Source: Paeniglutamicibacter sulfureus
GTDB taxonomy: Bacteria; Actinomycetota; Actinomycetes; Actinomycetales; Micrococcaceae
Direction of reading: 5' to 3'
Assembly (NCBI RefSeq): GCF_030512175.1
Contig: NZ_JAULBL010000001.1
Location: 1,340,510-1,404,509 of the forward strand
DNA length: 64,000 bases
A program made the position numbers and the translations under genes. The notes below the pieces were generated by a model. That model ran no database searches and was not told the DNA's origin. It was given only the letters and a program-made list of their open reading frames with translations. Every line of letters starts with the position of its first letter. The first letter of the stretch is position 1. This document shows positions 22,922 through 31,749 of this stretch, piece by piece.

Positions 22922-24622
22922 ATGGCAATCAGGGAAACACTCGGCGTCGCCGCCTGCTCATTTGCATTGGCTGCCACATGCTTCACGGGCGCACTGCCGG
23001 CAGCAGCGGCACCAATCGCTCCGAGCGCCCTCACCATCGTGGCGGAGCCCGGCACCTCCAGCATCGCGCTCCCTACCCGAGCGCAGTTGGACGCGGCTAA
23101 ATCTGACCCGGCGGCGCTCAACTCCCTGGTCGAGCGACTCGAAGCCCAGATCGAATCCGGCCGCCAAGGAATCATCTCTGCCGAGGCAGCCGCATTGCAT
23201 GCCCAGGACAACCTGCTGGCCGCTGATGAATTGCTCGCCGAACGCACCGAGGCCGCTGCGGAAGCCGCCGCGGAAGCGGACAAGGCCACCGAATACCTGC
23301 TCTCGAGCAAGAAGGATGTCGGGGAACTGGCATCCAACCTTTACCGCAATGGCGGCATCAATCCCGGCGTTATGACCTTGCTGGAAGACTCAGAGGACAA
23401 CGATGTCCTCTACAAGGCTTCCACCATGGACGCACTGAGTGCCAACCGCACCCTGACCGTCAGCAACGCCGAGGACGCCGCAGCTCTTTGGACTGCCTGG
23501 CAGGACTATGCCGCCGCAGCGGCCAAGGCCGCCGACGAAGCAACCAGCGCCCAGCAAACCGCCGCGGCAGCGGCCTCATCGACGCTTTCGAGCTTCCAAG
23601 ACTCCGTTGCTCCCCAGGAAAAAATCCGCGAAGAGCTCATCGGCCAGTTGGCGTACCTGCACGAGGTCGACGCCAGCGAGGAAACCGAGCGCATTGCCGC
23701 CAAGGAAGCTGCTGCGGAAGCCAAAAAGCTCCAGGAACTGATCGAGAATGAGCCCCAGTCCGCACCCCCAGAGGTCGAGCTGAGCAAGGCACCCGAGATC
23801 AAGCCGCTGGCGGCCCCGCCGAAGGTCCCCACTGAACGCCCGCAGGGCAACTCGCTGGTTCCCAAGCCCTCCGCGCCCAAGCCTCCACAGCTCTCCGTAG
23901 CGATTCCCCAGAAGGATGATCCGGAGCCATCCAAGTCCGCTCCGAAGCCTGCTCCCGAACCCCAAAAGCCAACGGAAACCGCCAAGCCGGCTCCCGAGGC
24001 CGAGAAGCCGAAGGAAACCGCCAAGCCCAGGCCCAAGCCGGCTCCCGAGGCCGAGAAGCCGAAGGAAACGGTTAAGCCCAAGCCCAAGCCGGCTCCCGAG
24101 ACCGAGAAGCCGAAGGAAACGGTCAAGCCCAAGCCGACGCCAACACCGAAGCCGACGATCGCTCCGCAGGCCCCGAAGCAGTCAATCAAGCCAAAGCCGG
24201 AACCCAAGCCCGAGCCCACCAAGGAGCCCGAGGCGCCCCAGTCGTCACGCAGCTACAACGCGGCCTTCTCCTGGGGCCACATGATCGCCAACGACGAATC
24301 CAAGCGATACAGGTACGGCGCCAACGGCCCGGACTTCTACGACTGCTCGTCCTTCACCCAAGCGGCATATGCCAAGTCCGGCATCAACCTGCCGCGAACC
24401 TCGTCGCAGCAATATGCGGCCGCGCCGACCAAGGTCCCGCTGAGCCAGCTGCGCGCGGGCGACTTGGTCTTCTCCTCCTCCAATGGAGGCAGCTCGTTCT
24501 ACCACGTCGCCATTTACCTGGGCGGCGGACAGGTCCTGCATGCACGCAACCCCGCTAGCGGCATCTCAGTCACCTCTCTGGGTTACATCAACAACCTGCA
24601 CCCCTACGCGGGACGTTACTAA
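22922..24622 (+). CDS. secreted NlpC/P60 peptidoglycan hydrolase
   Basis: This 566-residue protein has a signal peptide (residues 1-30, cut near PAAAAP), a long coiled coil (about 35-290) like those of RipA-type hydrolases, a Pro/Lys/Glu-rich linker with 17-residue repeats (about 340-440) that may span the wall, and a C-terminal NlpC/P60 domain. The catalytic triad is visible: Cys in FYDCSSFTQ, His in YHVAIYLG and a second His in VLHARNP. It should cut peptide cross-bridges in septal peptidoglycan. ATG 22922 is chosen because the signal peptide starts there. A bidirectional terminator follows the stop. Confidence 0.92.
   Translation: MAIRETLGVAACSFALAATCFTGALPAAAAPIAPSALTIVAEPGTSSIALPTRAQLDAAKSDPAALNSLVERLEAQIESGRQGIISAEAAALHAQDNLLAADELLAERTEAAAEAAAEADKATEYLLSSKKDVGELASNLYRNGGINPGVMTLLEDSEDNDVLYKASTMDALSANRTLTVSNAEDAAALWTAWQDYAAAAAKAADEATSAQQTAAAAASSTLSSFQDSVAPQEKIREELIGQLAYLHEVDASEETERIAAKEAAAEAKKLQELIENEPQSAPPEVELSKAPEIKPLAAPPKVPTERPQGNSLVPKPSAPKPPQLSVAIPQKDDPEPSKSAPKPAPEPQKPTETAKPAPEAEKPKETAKPRPKPAPEAEKPKETVKPKPKPAPETEKPKETVKPKPTPTPKPTIAPQAPKQSIKPKPEPKPEPTKEPEAPQSSRSYNAAFSWGHMIANDESKRYRYGANGPDFYDCSSFTQAAYAKSGINLPRTSSQQYAAAPTKVPLSQLRAGDLVFSSSNGGSSFYHVAIYLGGGQVLHARNPASGISVTSLGYINNLHPYAGRY
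23984..24136 (+). repeat. 51-bp tandem repeat in the NlpC/P60 linker
   Basis: The block starting AAGCCGGCTCCCGAG begins at 23984, 24035 and 24086, exactly 51 bp apart, so three in-frame 17-residue units (KPAPEAEKPKETxKPxP) follow one another. A shorter diverged unit precedes them at about 23944. Copy number could vary by slippage. Confidence 0.85.
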
Positions 24623-24642
24623 GGATTCACCGCACCTAGATC

Positions 24643-24691
24643 AAATGGGTGAGGGCCGGGCAACCATTGGTTGCCCGGCCCTCACTCATTT
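24643..24691. terminator. bidirectional terminator between NlpC/P60 and universal stress genes
   Basis: AAATG-G-TGAGGGCCGGGCAACC pairs with its complement across a 2-nt centre, giving a stem of more than 20 bp with flanking A and T runs. It serves both convergent genes. Confidence 0.9.
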
Positions 24692-24706
24692 GGTGGTCAA
24701 GGAAGC

Positions 24707-25681
24707 CTAGAGCCCCCCGTTGGCCCTGTCCTCGAACTCCTGGCGGGAGGCCAAGCGCGGGTCATCCCCGTCGGGGACCACCATGACCGGACCCTTGGAG
24801 TGGTGCAGCACGCCCTGGCTGGTGGAGCCCAGCAGCATCCCGGCAAAACCGCCGCGACCGCGGGAGCCGGTCACCAGCAGCAGTGCGGTCTCGGATTCGC
24901 GGATCAGGATCTCCACCGGAGCGCCGTCGATGACATCGGTTTCAATCTCAAGGCCCGGGAACAGGCTCTGTAGCCAAGCCTTTCCGATGCCCATCTGGTG
25001 GCGCACGTCGGCGGTGACCGCTTCCTGGTCAACTGTTGCCGGCATCCAGGCCAGCGCTCCGCTGATCGGTGCCAGGGCACACACCACGCGCAGCGTCAGG
25101 CCGCGGGTGGCTGCCAGCTCGGCGGCCACCAGTACGGCCAGGCGCGCCCGGTCGGATCCGTCGACACCGACGACAACCCGGTCCTGGACCTGGGTGTCGT
25201 GCTCGTCGCGCTTGGATACGCACAGTGGCACCACGACAGTGGGGCACTTGGAGTGCGCCGGCAGCGCACTGGATACCGAGCCGAGCAGCCTTCCCACGAA
25301 GCCGCCGCGGCCACGGGTGCCGACCACGACGAGCTCGGCCTGACGGCTTAGGTCCAGCAGCACCCCCGCCGGGTCGCCTGACTCGATGTAGGTGCGCACA
25401 GTGATGTTTTCGTCGGTGATGGTGGCCCGCGCCTGGCGGACGACTTCCTCCGCGCCGTTGCGGATCAACTGGTCATCCAGCGTGGCGTAGCCGGCGTCCA
25501 TGGAGGAGGCGGCGAAGACCGGGATCGTATAGGCGGTCACGATATTCAGGACGCTTCCGCGCCTCTTGGCTTCCTGCGCCGCCCATTTCAGGGCACAGAG
25601 GCCCTGGTCTGAACCGTCGACACCAACAACGATTCCTTCGATGACCTCGGCGTCACCCTGGGCCTTGTTGTTTTCGCTCAT
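24707..25681 (-). CDS. tandem universal stress protein
   Basis: The 324-residue protein contains two UspA domains (about 18-150 and 165-310). Each ends in the ATP-binding signature: VVGTRGRGGFVGRLLGSVS and VTGSRGRGGFAGMLLGSTSQ, and each opens with IVVGVDGSDQG or VVVGVDGSDRA. Such ATP-binding tandem Usps respond to starvation or hypoxia in actinobacteria. The ATG at 25681 has GTAGGAG 8 nt upstream, preferred over an overlapping GTG at 25690. Confidence 0.93.
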   Translation of the reverse strand: MSENNKAQGDAEVIEGIVVGVDGSDQGLCALKWAAQEAKRRGSVLNIVTAYTIPVFAASSMDAGYATLDDQLIRNGAEEVVRQARATITDENITVRTYIESGDPAGVLLDLSRQAELVVVGTRGRGGFVGRLLGSVSSALPAHSKCPTVVVPLCVSKRDEHDTQVQDRVVVGVDGSDRARLAVLVAAELAATRGLTLRVVCALAPISGALAWMPATVDQEAVTADVRHQMGIGKAWLQSLFPGLEIETDVIDGAPVEILIRESETALLLVTGSRGRGGFAGMLLGSTSQGVLHHSKGPVMVVPDGDDPRLASRQEFEDRANGGL

Positions 25682-25838
25682 CGTCTTCACTCCTACGTGT
25701 CACGGTCTGAGTCCTCGCGGGCTTCCCCGTACGAGGTCCCGTACTCCCATTGTCTACCACAGTGTGACGTGGGTCTATCTGCCGTTGAGCGTGGCGCATT
25801 TCTCCCCTGATTTTTCGCCTAGGGGCGTAAAGCCGAAC

Positions 25839-25844
25839 TATAAT
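25839..25844 (+). promoter_or_regulatory. consensus -10 (TATAAT), leaderless NCS2 permease
   Basis: A perfect TATAAT ends 6 nt before the ATG at 25851, so transcription should begin at the start codon. No SD exists. No good -35 is visible. Confidence 0.7.
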
Positions 25845-25850
25845 TCCCAC

Positions 25851-27323
25851 ATGTCCCCTCAGGAAAAGACCCTCCCCCCAAGGACCGACGTGTCACGTCT
25901 GGACCGGTATTTCAAGATCACCGAACGCGGCTCGAACTACTCGCGGGAGATCCGTGGCGGCTTCGCCACCTTCTTCGCGATGAGCTACATCGTGGTGCTG
26001 AACCCCCTCATTCTTTCCGGCGCCGACTCCAACGGAGACTCGCTGGGCTCGGCCCGCGTCGCCGCGGTCACCGCCCTGGTCGCCGGCATCATGACCATCC
26101 TCATGGGCGCGTGGGCCAAGCACCCCTTCGCCATGGCCGCGGGCCTGGGCGTCAACGCCTTCATCGCCGTGACGGTTGCCGCCAACCCGGGACTCACCTG
26201 GCCCGACGTCATGGGACTTGTGATCATTTCCGGTGTGACCATGCTGGTGCTGGTGCTGACCGGATTCCGGACCGCGGTGTTCAACGCCGTGCCAACCAGC
26301 CTCAAGTCGGCCATCGTGGTCGGCATCGGCATGTTCATCGCCCTCATCGGCTTGGTCAATGCCGGTTTTGTGCGCCGCGTCCCGGATGCCGCCGGCACCA
26401 CGGTCCCGGTGGGCCTTGGGTTTGACGGCTCGCTGACCGGTTGGCCGATCCTGGTCTTCATCGTCGGCCTGCTGCTCACCATCGCCCTGGTGGTGCGCCA
26501 GACCAAGGGTGCAATCCTCATTGGCATCGTGGTCTCCGCGATCCTGGCCAACATCCTCGAGGCCGTGTTCGACATCGGGCCCTCCTTCGATGCCGCCACC
26601 GGGACGGCCAACCCGCAGGGCTGGTCGCTGGTGGCCCCCTCGATGCCCACCTGGGCGCTTCCTGACCTGTCCCTGGTGGGCCAGGCCAACGTCTTCGGTG
26701 CGTTCAGCACCCTGGGCGCCACCTCCGCGCTGCTGCTGGCCTTCGTGATCCTGCTGTCGATCTTCTTCGACGCCATGGGCACGATGGTGGGCCTGGCCAA
26801 CGAGGCCGGGACGGTGGACAAGGACGGGAACATCCCGGACGTGGACAAGGTGCTGCTGGTTGACGCCATGGGCGCAGTGGTCGGCGGCGGGGCCTCGGGC
26901 TCCTCCAGCCAGATCTACGTCGAATCCGGCGCGGGCATCGGCGAGGGTGCCCGCACGGGCCTGGCCTCCATCGTCACCGGCGTGCTGTTCCTGGCCGCCA
27001 TGTTCCTGACCCCGTTGATCCACCTGGTGCCTTTCGAGGCAGTCGCCCCGGCCCTGGTGGTCGTCGGATTCATGATGATCTCGCACGTTTCCAAGATCGA
27101 CTGGAACGACTGGGGCGTTGCCATCCCGGCGTTCCTGACGTTCGTGTTGATGCCCTTCACCTACTCGATCGCCAACGGCATCGGTGCGGGCTTCGTGGCC
27201 TTCGTCTTCATCCGCTCGATCCAGGGCAGGGCCCGCGAGGTGCACCCGCTGATGTGGGTCGTCGCGGGGGCCTTCGTGCTGTTCTTCGGTATCGGCGTCA
27301 TCGAGCAGGCCATCGGCATCTAG
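25851..27323 (+). CDS. NCS2 family guanine/hypoxanthine permease
   Basis: The 490-residue protein has about 12 to 14 membrane helices. It opens with the AzgA-like segment ITERGSNYSREIRGGFATFFAMSYIVVLNP and has GLGVNAFIAVTVAA, FFDAMGTMVGLANEAG and the conserved ASGSSSQIYVESGAGIGEGARTGLAS. It imports purine bases with protons. An in-frame reading upstream of 25851 lies over the divergent stress-protein gene and is not credible. A strong terminator follows. Confidence 0.93.
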   Translation: MSPQEKTLPPRTDVSRLDRYFKITERGSNYSREIRGGFATFFAMSYIVVLNPLILSGADSNGDSLGSARVAAVTALVAGIMTILMGAWAKHPFAMAAGLGVNAFIAVTVAANPGLTWPDVMGLVIISGVTMLVLVLTGFRTAVFNAVPTSLKSAIVVGIGMFIALIGLVNAGFVRRVPDAAGTTVPVGLGFDGSLTGWPILVFIVGLLLTIALVVRQTKGAILIGIVVSAILANILEAVFDIGPSFDAATGTANPQGWSLVAPSMPTWALPDLSLVGQANVFGAFSTLGATSALLLAFVILLSIFFDAMGTMVGLANEAGTVDKDGNIPDVDKVLLVDAMGAVVGGGASGSSSQIYVESGAGIGEGARTGLASIVTGVLFLAAMFLTPLIHLVPFEAVAPALVVVGFMMISHVSKIDWNDWGVAIPAFLTFVLMPFTYSIANGIGAGFVAFVFIRSIQGRAREVHPLMWVVAGAFVLFFGIGVIEQAIGI

Positions 27324-27342
27324 GCACGCGCGAAAACCAATG

Positions 27343-27376
27343 AAGCGGGCAGGGGACGAAAGTCCCCTGCCCGCTT
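27343..27376. terminator. bidirectional terminator after the NCS2 permease
   Basis: AAGCGGGCAGGGGAC pairs perfectly with GTCCCCTGCCCGCTT around GAAA. It lies between two convergent genes. Confidence 0.9.
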
Positions 27377-27406
27377 TGCTGCCCCCCCCCCGTTGGCGGG
27401 AAATGG

Positions 27407-28540
27407 CTACTTGACGCCGAGTTTCCACAGCGAGGTGACCTCGCCCGAGCGTTCCACGTGAAACGGGTCTGAGGTATCGGCCGCGCGCCCATGGGACGGG
27501 ACGGTGTCCTCGCGTCCCAGCACCGCCAGGCCGGCACCCTCGATCCAGTGCAGCAGCTCCGCGCGCGTGCGCAGCCCCAGCCGCTCGGCCAAATCCGAGA
27601 TGACCAGCCACCCCTGCCCATCCTTCGCCAAATGGTCGGGCAACCCCGCAAGGAAGGCCCGCAGCATCGCCGACTTGGGGTCGTAGACCGCGTAGTCAAG
27701 CAGTGTCTGCGGGGTTCCCGGCAGCCATGGCGGATTGCACACCACCACATCGGCCCTTCCATCGGGGAACATGTCCTGCTTCACTGCGCGTGCCCGCTCC
27801 CCCAGCCCGAGCGAGGCGAAGGTCGCCTGCGCGCAGGCGACGGCGCGCTCCTGCGAGTCGGTGCCGATGACCTCGGTGACGCCGCGCTTGGCCAGGATGG
27901 CCGCAAGCACGCCGGTGCCCGTGCCGATGTCGAACGCCCGGCCGAGGCCGGGGAGCTCTGCCCGTGCCACCAGGTCCAGGTATTCTCCGCGCACCGGGGC
28001 GAATGTACCGTAGTGCGGGTGGATCTTCGCATCCAGCGCGGCGACGTGCAGCCCGGTGGTGCGCCATTGCTGGGCGCCGATCGCGCCGAGCAGTTCCTGC
28101 AGGGAAACCACCACGGGTTCGGCCACCTGCCCAAAGGCATTGGTCCAGGCCTCGGTGACATCCGGGGCGCGGCGCAGTGCAACGACCGGGCCGGGGCCCA
28201 CCGGAACCAGCAGCATCGACAGGATCCGCGCCCGGTGCGTGCGTGCCTGGCGGTACTTGTAAAAGCGCTCAGCGGTCGTGGGTGCCGCGGCGGTGCGCTT
28301 GGCCTTGCCTCCGGCGGGAATGCGGCGGGCGATGGCGCTGAGCAGCTGGCGGGCGTTGTGGTAGTCCCCGGTGAAGAGCATGCCGGTGCCGTTGGTCGCC
28401 ATCCGGTAGGCATCGTCGGCTCCCAGTGAGTCGTCGACCTCAACGATGGCCTTGGGCGGCGGAACGTCATTGGCCGAGGACCACAGCGCCGCCTTTTCCA
28501 GGCCGTCGTGTGTCCAGGAGACTGTTGCGGGGGTGTTCAT
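27407..28540 (-). CDS. class I SAM-dependent methyltransferase with NPPW motif
   Basis: At 377 residues it has an N-terminal domain of about 180 residues (with GTGMLFTGDYHNARQLLSAI) followed by a Rossmann methyltransferase domain. Motif I is FDIGTGTGVLAAILAKRG and the active-site motif is VVCNPPWLPG, as in N5-glutamine and N6-adenine methyltransferases such as HemK and RsmC. Target (rRNA or protein) is unknown. I chose ATG 28540; a longer frame to 28927 runs over the neighbouring gene. No strong SD is visible, so the start is uncertain. Confidence 0.82.
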   Translation of the reverse strand: MNTPATVSWTHDGLEKAALWSSANDVPPPKAIVEVDDSLGADDAYRMATNGTGMLFTGDYHNARQLLSAIARRIPAGGKAKRTAAAPTTAERFYKYRQARTHRARILSMLLVPVGPGPVVALRRAPDVTEAWTNAFGQVAEPVVVSLQELLGAIGAQQWRTTGLHVAALDAKIHPHYGTFAPVRGEYLDLVARAELPGLGRAFDIGTGTGVLAAILAKRGVTEVIGTDSQERAVACAQATFASLGLGERARAVKQDMFPDGRADVVVCNPPWLPGTPQTLLDYAVYDPKSAMLRAFLAGLPDHLAKDGQGWLVISDLAERLGLRTRAELLHWIEGAGLAVLGREDTVPSHGRAADTSDPFHVERSGEVTSLWKLGVK

Positions 28541-28668
28541 GGCGGTGCTGGCGCTCCTGCTCAACGTGGGTGGGGGGTGGATACCGCGGTAGGCAAAAGG
28601 CCCTGTGAACCCCAAGCCTATAGCGGCCGGCGGGCACCCGTTGCCGCACCAAGCGGGCTGCGGCCGCG

Positions 28669-29559
28669 CTACACCGCGGTGGCGTGGCGCGCGAAGGCGC
28701 GCACCGTGGCATCGTCCCAGTGCTGGGCAGGGACTCCGCCGCCAAGCAGTTCCCGGATGAACTCCGGACCCGCGGGGATCGGCGCGTTGGAACCGGCGAT
28801 GATGACATTGCCGTGTCGCCTGCCCTTGAGCATGGTCGGGTCGGCCACGATGGCCACGTGCTTGAAGACCGCGCCGATGGTGGCGGCCTCGCGCCGGGCA
28901 TTCTCCAGTGCCGGGGTGTCCCCGCAATTGACGATGTACAGGCCAGCCTCATCCAGGACCCTGGCGGCGTGGGCGGTGAAGGCCAGGGTGGTCAGGTCCC
29001 GGGGGGTCTGGTCCCCGGCGAAAACGTCGCGGATCACCAGGTCGCGCGTGGCGTCGGTGAGCGTTGCCAGCACGGCTCCGGCCTCCCCGACGCGGATGCG
29101 CAACAGCGGCGCGCGCGGCAGGTCGAACCAGGCGCGCACCAAGGCGGCGAGCTTGCCGTCCAGCTCCACCACGACTTGGCGCGCGTTGGGGTAGGTCACC
29201 GACGCCCAGCGCGCCATGGAGCAGGCGCCGCCGCCCAGGTGCAGGGCGCGGAGCTTGTGCCCGTTGGCCTCGATCTGCCCGGGGTTGAAGCGGGAGCGGA
29301 TGAGTGCGGCGATCCAGCGCATGTACTCGAAGTCGAGATGTCCGGGCACGGCAAGATCCACGTGCGAAGACGGCACGTCGTTGATCCGCAGCAGCCAGCC
29401 GGTGGGCGAATAATGGTCGCGTTCAAGTTCCGCGGTGCCGGTGTCGATGGGGTAGATCCCCTCGACGGGGCCGTCCTGCGGTGCAGCAGGCGTGTTGGCC
29501 GTTGCGGTGGCGAGGTTGCCGCCGCGCTTGTTCCTGCCCTTAGCCACGGTGTGCGCCAC
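28669..29559 (-). CDS. spermidine synthase-like protein
   Basis: The 296-residue protein has the spermidine-synthase-like Rossmann core: LRALHLGGGACSMARW (nucleotide loop), VVVELDGKLAALVRAWF and DLVIRDVFAGDQTP. Actinobacterial members of this kind often lack proven polyamine synthase activity, so fused-synthase naming would be too bold. The first 25 residues are basic and Ala-rich. The start is ambiguous between GTG 29559 and GTG 29547; both overlap the upstream acetyltransferase. Confidence 0.82.
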   Translation of the reverse strand: MAHTVAKGRNKRGGNLATATANTPAAPQDGPVEGIYPIDTGTAELERDHYSPTGWLLRINDVPSSHVDLAVPGHLDFEYMRWIAALIRSRFNPGQIEANGHKLRALHLGGGACSMARWASVTYPNARQVVVELDGKLAALVRAWFDLPRAPLLRIRVGEAGAVLATLTDATRDLVIRDVFAGDQTPRDLTTLAFTAHAARVLDEAGLYIVNCGDTPALENARREAATIGAVFKHVAIVADPTMLKGRRHGNVIIAGSNAPIPAGPEFIRELLGGGVPAQHWDDATVRAFARHATAV

Positions 29560-30061
29560 GGCGGACCATGCGGATTTCGTTCAGTCCGCTCCAGTCGTCG
29601 GCCAGCGGTTCCATCCGGCCGTCGGCATCGAATCCGTGCTTGGCATAGAAGGCCTGGGCGCGCGAGTTGTGCTCGAGGACCCAGAGCACGGCTGCGCGTT
29701 CCCCCAGCACGGTGTCAAGCAGCCGCCGGCCCAGCCCGGTGCCGTGTTCGGCGGCCAGGACGTAGAGGAGCTGCAGCTCGATGTCGATCCCGGTGTCGGC
29801 ATCGTCCTCGGCAGCCGGCCCGCCTCCGGCAATTCCGACGATGTCCCCGGCGGGGTTCGTGGCGATCCACAGCTCGGCGCCCTGGGCCAGTCCACGGATC
29901 CACCAGTCGCCCTGCTGCTCGAGGGAAGCGCGGGCGTTGGCAAAGAAGGATTCCGGACGTTGGCTGCCGTAGGTCTCTTCCCACGCCTGCAGCTTCATCT
30001 CAAGGGCAGCGGGGATGTCTTCGGGTACGGCAAGTCGAATGGCGTAGGGCTCTGTAGTCAC
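29540..30061 (-). CDS. GNAT family N-acetyltransferase
   Basis: The 173-residue protein shows the GNAT acetyl-CoA motif LLYVLAAEHGTGLGRRLLDTVLGE and the C-terminal ARAFYAKHGF-like segment (SRAQAFYAKHGFDADGR). Substrate unknown. GTG 30061 is 7 nt after TAGGCT on this strand, giving a leaderless start, so I prefer it to the upstream in-frame 30127. Confidence 0.87.
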   Translation of the reverse strand: MTTEPYAIRLAVPEDIPAALEMKLQAWEETYGSQRPESFFANARASLEQQGDWWIRGLAQGAELWIATNPAGDIVGIAGGGPAAEDDADTGIDIELQLLYVLAAEHGTGLGRRLLDTVLGERAAVLWVLEHNSRAQAFYAKHGFDADGRMEPLADDWSGLNEIRMVRRGAHRG

Positions 30062-30068
30062 AGGGGCA

Positions 30069-30074
30069 AGCCTA
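30069..30074 (-). promoter_or_regulatory. -10 element, leaderless acetyltransferase
   Basis: TAGGCT on the minus strand lies 7 nt before GTG 30061. Confidence 0.5.
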
Positions 30075-30153
30075 TGTGCTTCGGGGGCCGGGGGACGAAA
30101 GCCGTGATGCACATCAACGGGCGCCACCGGGGATGACGGCGCACCGGGACCTG

Positions 30154-30843
30154 CTAGCGGATGATCCCCACGGCAAAGCCGTCCCAGCCCTTGACGCCCA
30201 CGGTCTGCAGGGCCGTGGCATCCACGCGCGGATTGGAACCCAGCACGTCGATCCCCCTCCGCACGCCGTTGACCAGGCGCCCGGCATCGGTGAGGGGGTC
30301 CCCTTCTTCCAGCACGGCGCCTTCGCGCACCACGTTGTCCACCACGATGACGCTGCCGGGACGGCCCAACATGATCGCCAGGTCGATGTAGTGCGCGTTG
30401 TTTTCCTTGTCGGCATCGATGAAGAACAGGTCAAACGGCTCCCCGTCCTCGGCCAGCAGGGAGTCGAGGGTGTCGAGGGCTGCGCCGATGCGGATCTCCA
30501 CCCTGTCCTCTACCCCGCTGGCTGCCAGGTTGTCAGCGGCCACCCGGGCATGCAGCGGCTCGTATTCGCAGGTGGTCACGTGCCCCTCGGGGCCGACGCC
30601 GCGCGCCAGCCAGGTGGTGGAGTAGCCGCCTAGCGTGCCGATTTCCAGCACGCGCTTGGCACCGGCGATCTGGGTCAGCAACATCAGGAACTTCCCCTGC
30701 ACCTCACTGACTTCAATGTGGGGCAGCCCGGCCTCGTGGGCACGCCGACGTGCCGCCGCCATTTCCGGCTCCGGTGCCAGCAACTTTTCCACCAGGAACT
30801 TGTCGACGTCGACCGGGTTGGCGGAGGTCGCGGAGGTGTCCAT
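30154..30843 (-). CDS. class I O-methyltransferase (catechol-type)
   Basis: At 229 residues this is a typical small bacterial O-methyltransferase of the COMT-like family. Visible are KRVLEIGTLGGYSTTWLARG (SAM loop), FFIDADKENNAHYIDLAIML (metal-binding Asp), and VIVVDNVVREGAV. It methylates a hydroxyl, often of a catechol or phenylpropanoid; the real substrate is unknown. AGGAG sits 8 nt before the ATG. It begins 5 nt after the stop of the next upstream gene. Confidence 0.92.
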   Translation of the reverse strand: MDTSATSANPVDVDKFLVEKLLAPEPEMAAARRRAHEAGLPHIEVSEVQGKFLMLLTQIAGAKRVLEIGTLGGYSTTWLARGVGPEGHVTTCEYEPLHARVAADNLAASGVEDRVEIRIGAALDTLDSLLAEDGEPFDLFFIDADKENNAHYIDLAIMLGRPGSVIVVDNVVREGAVLEEGDPLTDAGRLVNGVRRGIDVLGSNPRVDATALQTVGVKGWDGFAVGIIR

Positions 30844-30848
30844 GCTTG

Positions 30849-31154
30849 CTACTCCTGCTCGTTTATGGCCTTTTCCAGACGCTCGATCTTTCCGGTGATC
30901 TCCCCGCTGTAACCGGGGCGGATATCGGCCTTGAGCACCAGGGATACGCGCGAGCCATAGGCTGCCACGGCTTCCGTGGCGCGCTTGACCACATCCATGA
31001 CCTCGTCCCATTCGCCTTCCAGCTCGGTGAACATCGATGAAGTGGAGTTGGGCAGGCCCGATTCCCGGACCACCTTGACGGCGGCTGCCACCGCATCGTG
31101 GACCGACCCGTCGGTGTTGTCGGTACTGGGGGCTACGGAAAAGGCAACAATCAT
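30849..31154 (-). CDS. MTH1187/YkoF-type thiamine-binding family protein
   Basis: The 101-residue protein starts MIVAFSVAPS and contains VHDAVAAAVKVVRESGLPNSTSSMFTELEGEWDEVMDVVKRATEAV, the pattern of the MTH1187 family, whose fold is ferredoxin-like and which in some members binds thiamine pyrimidine. It is likely cotranscribed with the O-methyltransferase. The ligand here is not known. Confidence 0.85.
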   Translation of the reverse strand: MIVAFSVAPSTDNTDGSVHDAVAAAVKVVRESGLPNSTSSMFTELEGEWDEVMDVVKRATEAVAAYGSRVSLVLKADIRPGYSGEITGKIERLEKAINEQE

Positions 31155-31299
31155 GGTTCCACTTTGCCACCGAGGCCCCGACATGTCACTTGCCTGCACC
31201 GCAAAAAGACTTTCAGGGCAATCGGTAGGCATTTTCCTTGCCAAGGGCCAACGGCTCTGCAAGGCTCGATCCACGTGACAAAGCTTGGGGGACCGGATC

Positions 31300-31728
31300 T
31301 TGGGAAAACTCGTACGGATCGGTGCGGCATTGTGCATGCTGGGCGTCGTGTGCGGATGTTCGGCGCTACCCGCACCACGGTCGGTGGCCGCGGGTGCTCC
31401 CGAACTGGATGACCTGTTGGCGGTGGTTCCGGGCGAGGCCCGGGTGCTCATGGGCATGGGTTCGACCGACCATGCGGAGGTCATGGCCACCGCGGAGCTT
31501 GGTGACTACCGTGCAACCCGGCTGACCGTGGTGGCAGTTTGCCAGGGCGAGGGCGAATTGCAGCTCTCCCTGGACCATGGCGGCGCAGTGGCGCTCCCCT
31601 GTGACAAAAAAATTGCCACTGTCGACATCCCCGTCACCTCCGGAGCACGTCCCAGCAAGGTGTCAATCGTGCTCGATCCGGGCAACACCTACTCGACGCT
31701 CGTCTATGCCGCGGACCCGCCACAGTAG
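31300..31728 (+). CDS. small putative lipoprotein
   Basis: The 142-residue protein has a signal sequence (KLVRIGAALCMLGVVCGC) with a plausible lipobox ending at Cys before SALPAPRS. The mature part is a single beta-rich domain with no recognised family; it resembles short DUF4232-like lipoproteins only in size. TTG 31300 is chosen because GGGGGA lies 7 nt upstream; a TTG at 31285 is also in frame. Confidence 0.65.
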   Translation: MGKLVRIGAALCMLGVVCGCSALPAPRSVAAGAPELDDLLAVVPGEARVLMGMGSTDHAEVMATAELGDYRATRLTVVAVCQGEGELQLSLDHGGAVALPCDKKIATVDIPVTSGARPSKVSIVLDPGNTYSTLVYAADPPQ

Positions 31729-31749
31729 GGCGTGGACCCGGGGATTCGC

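Noticed and set aside
25893-27611. 572-codon minus-strand frame opposite the NCS2 permease
   Set aside because: Composition rich in Gly, His, Asp and Arg with no motif; the permease has a full set of helices.
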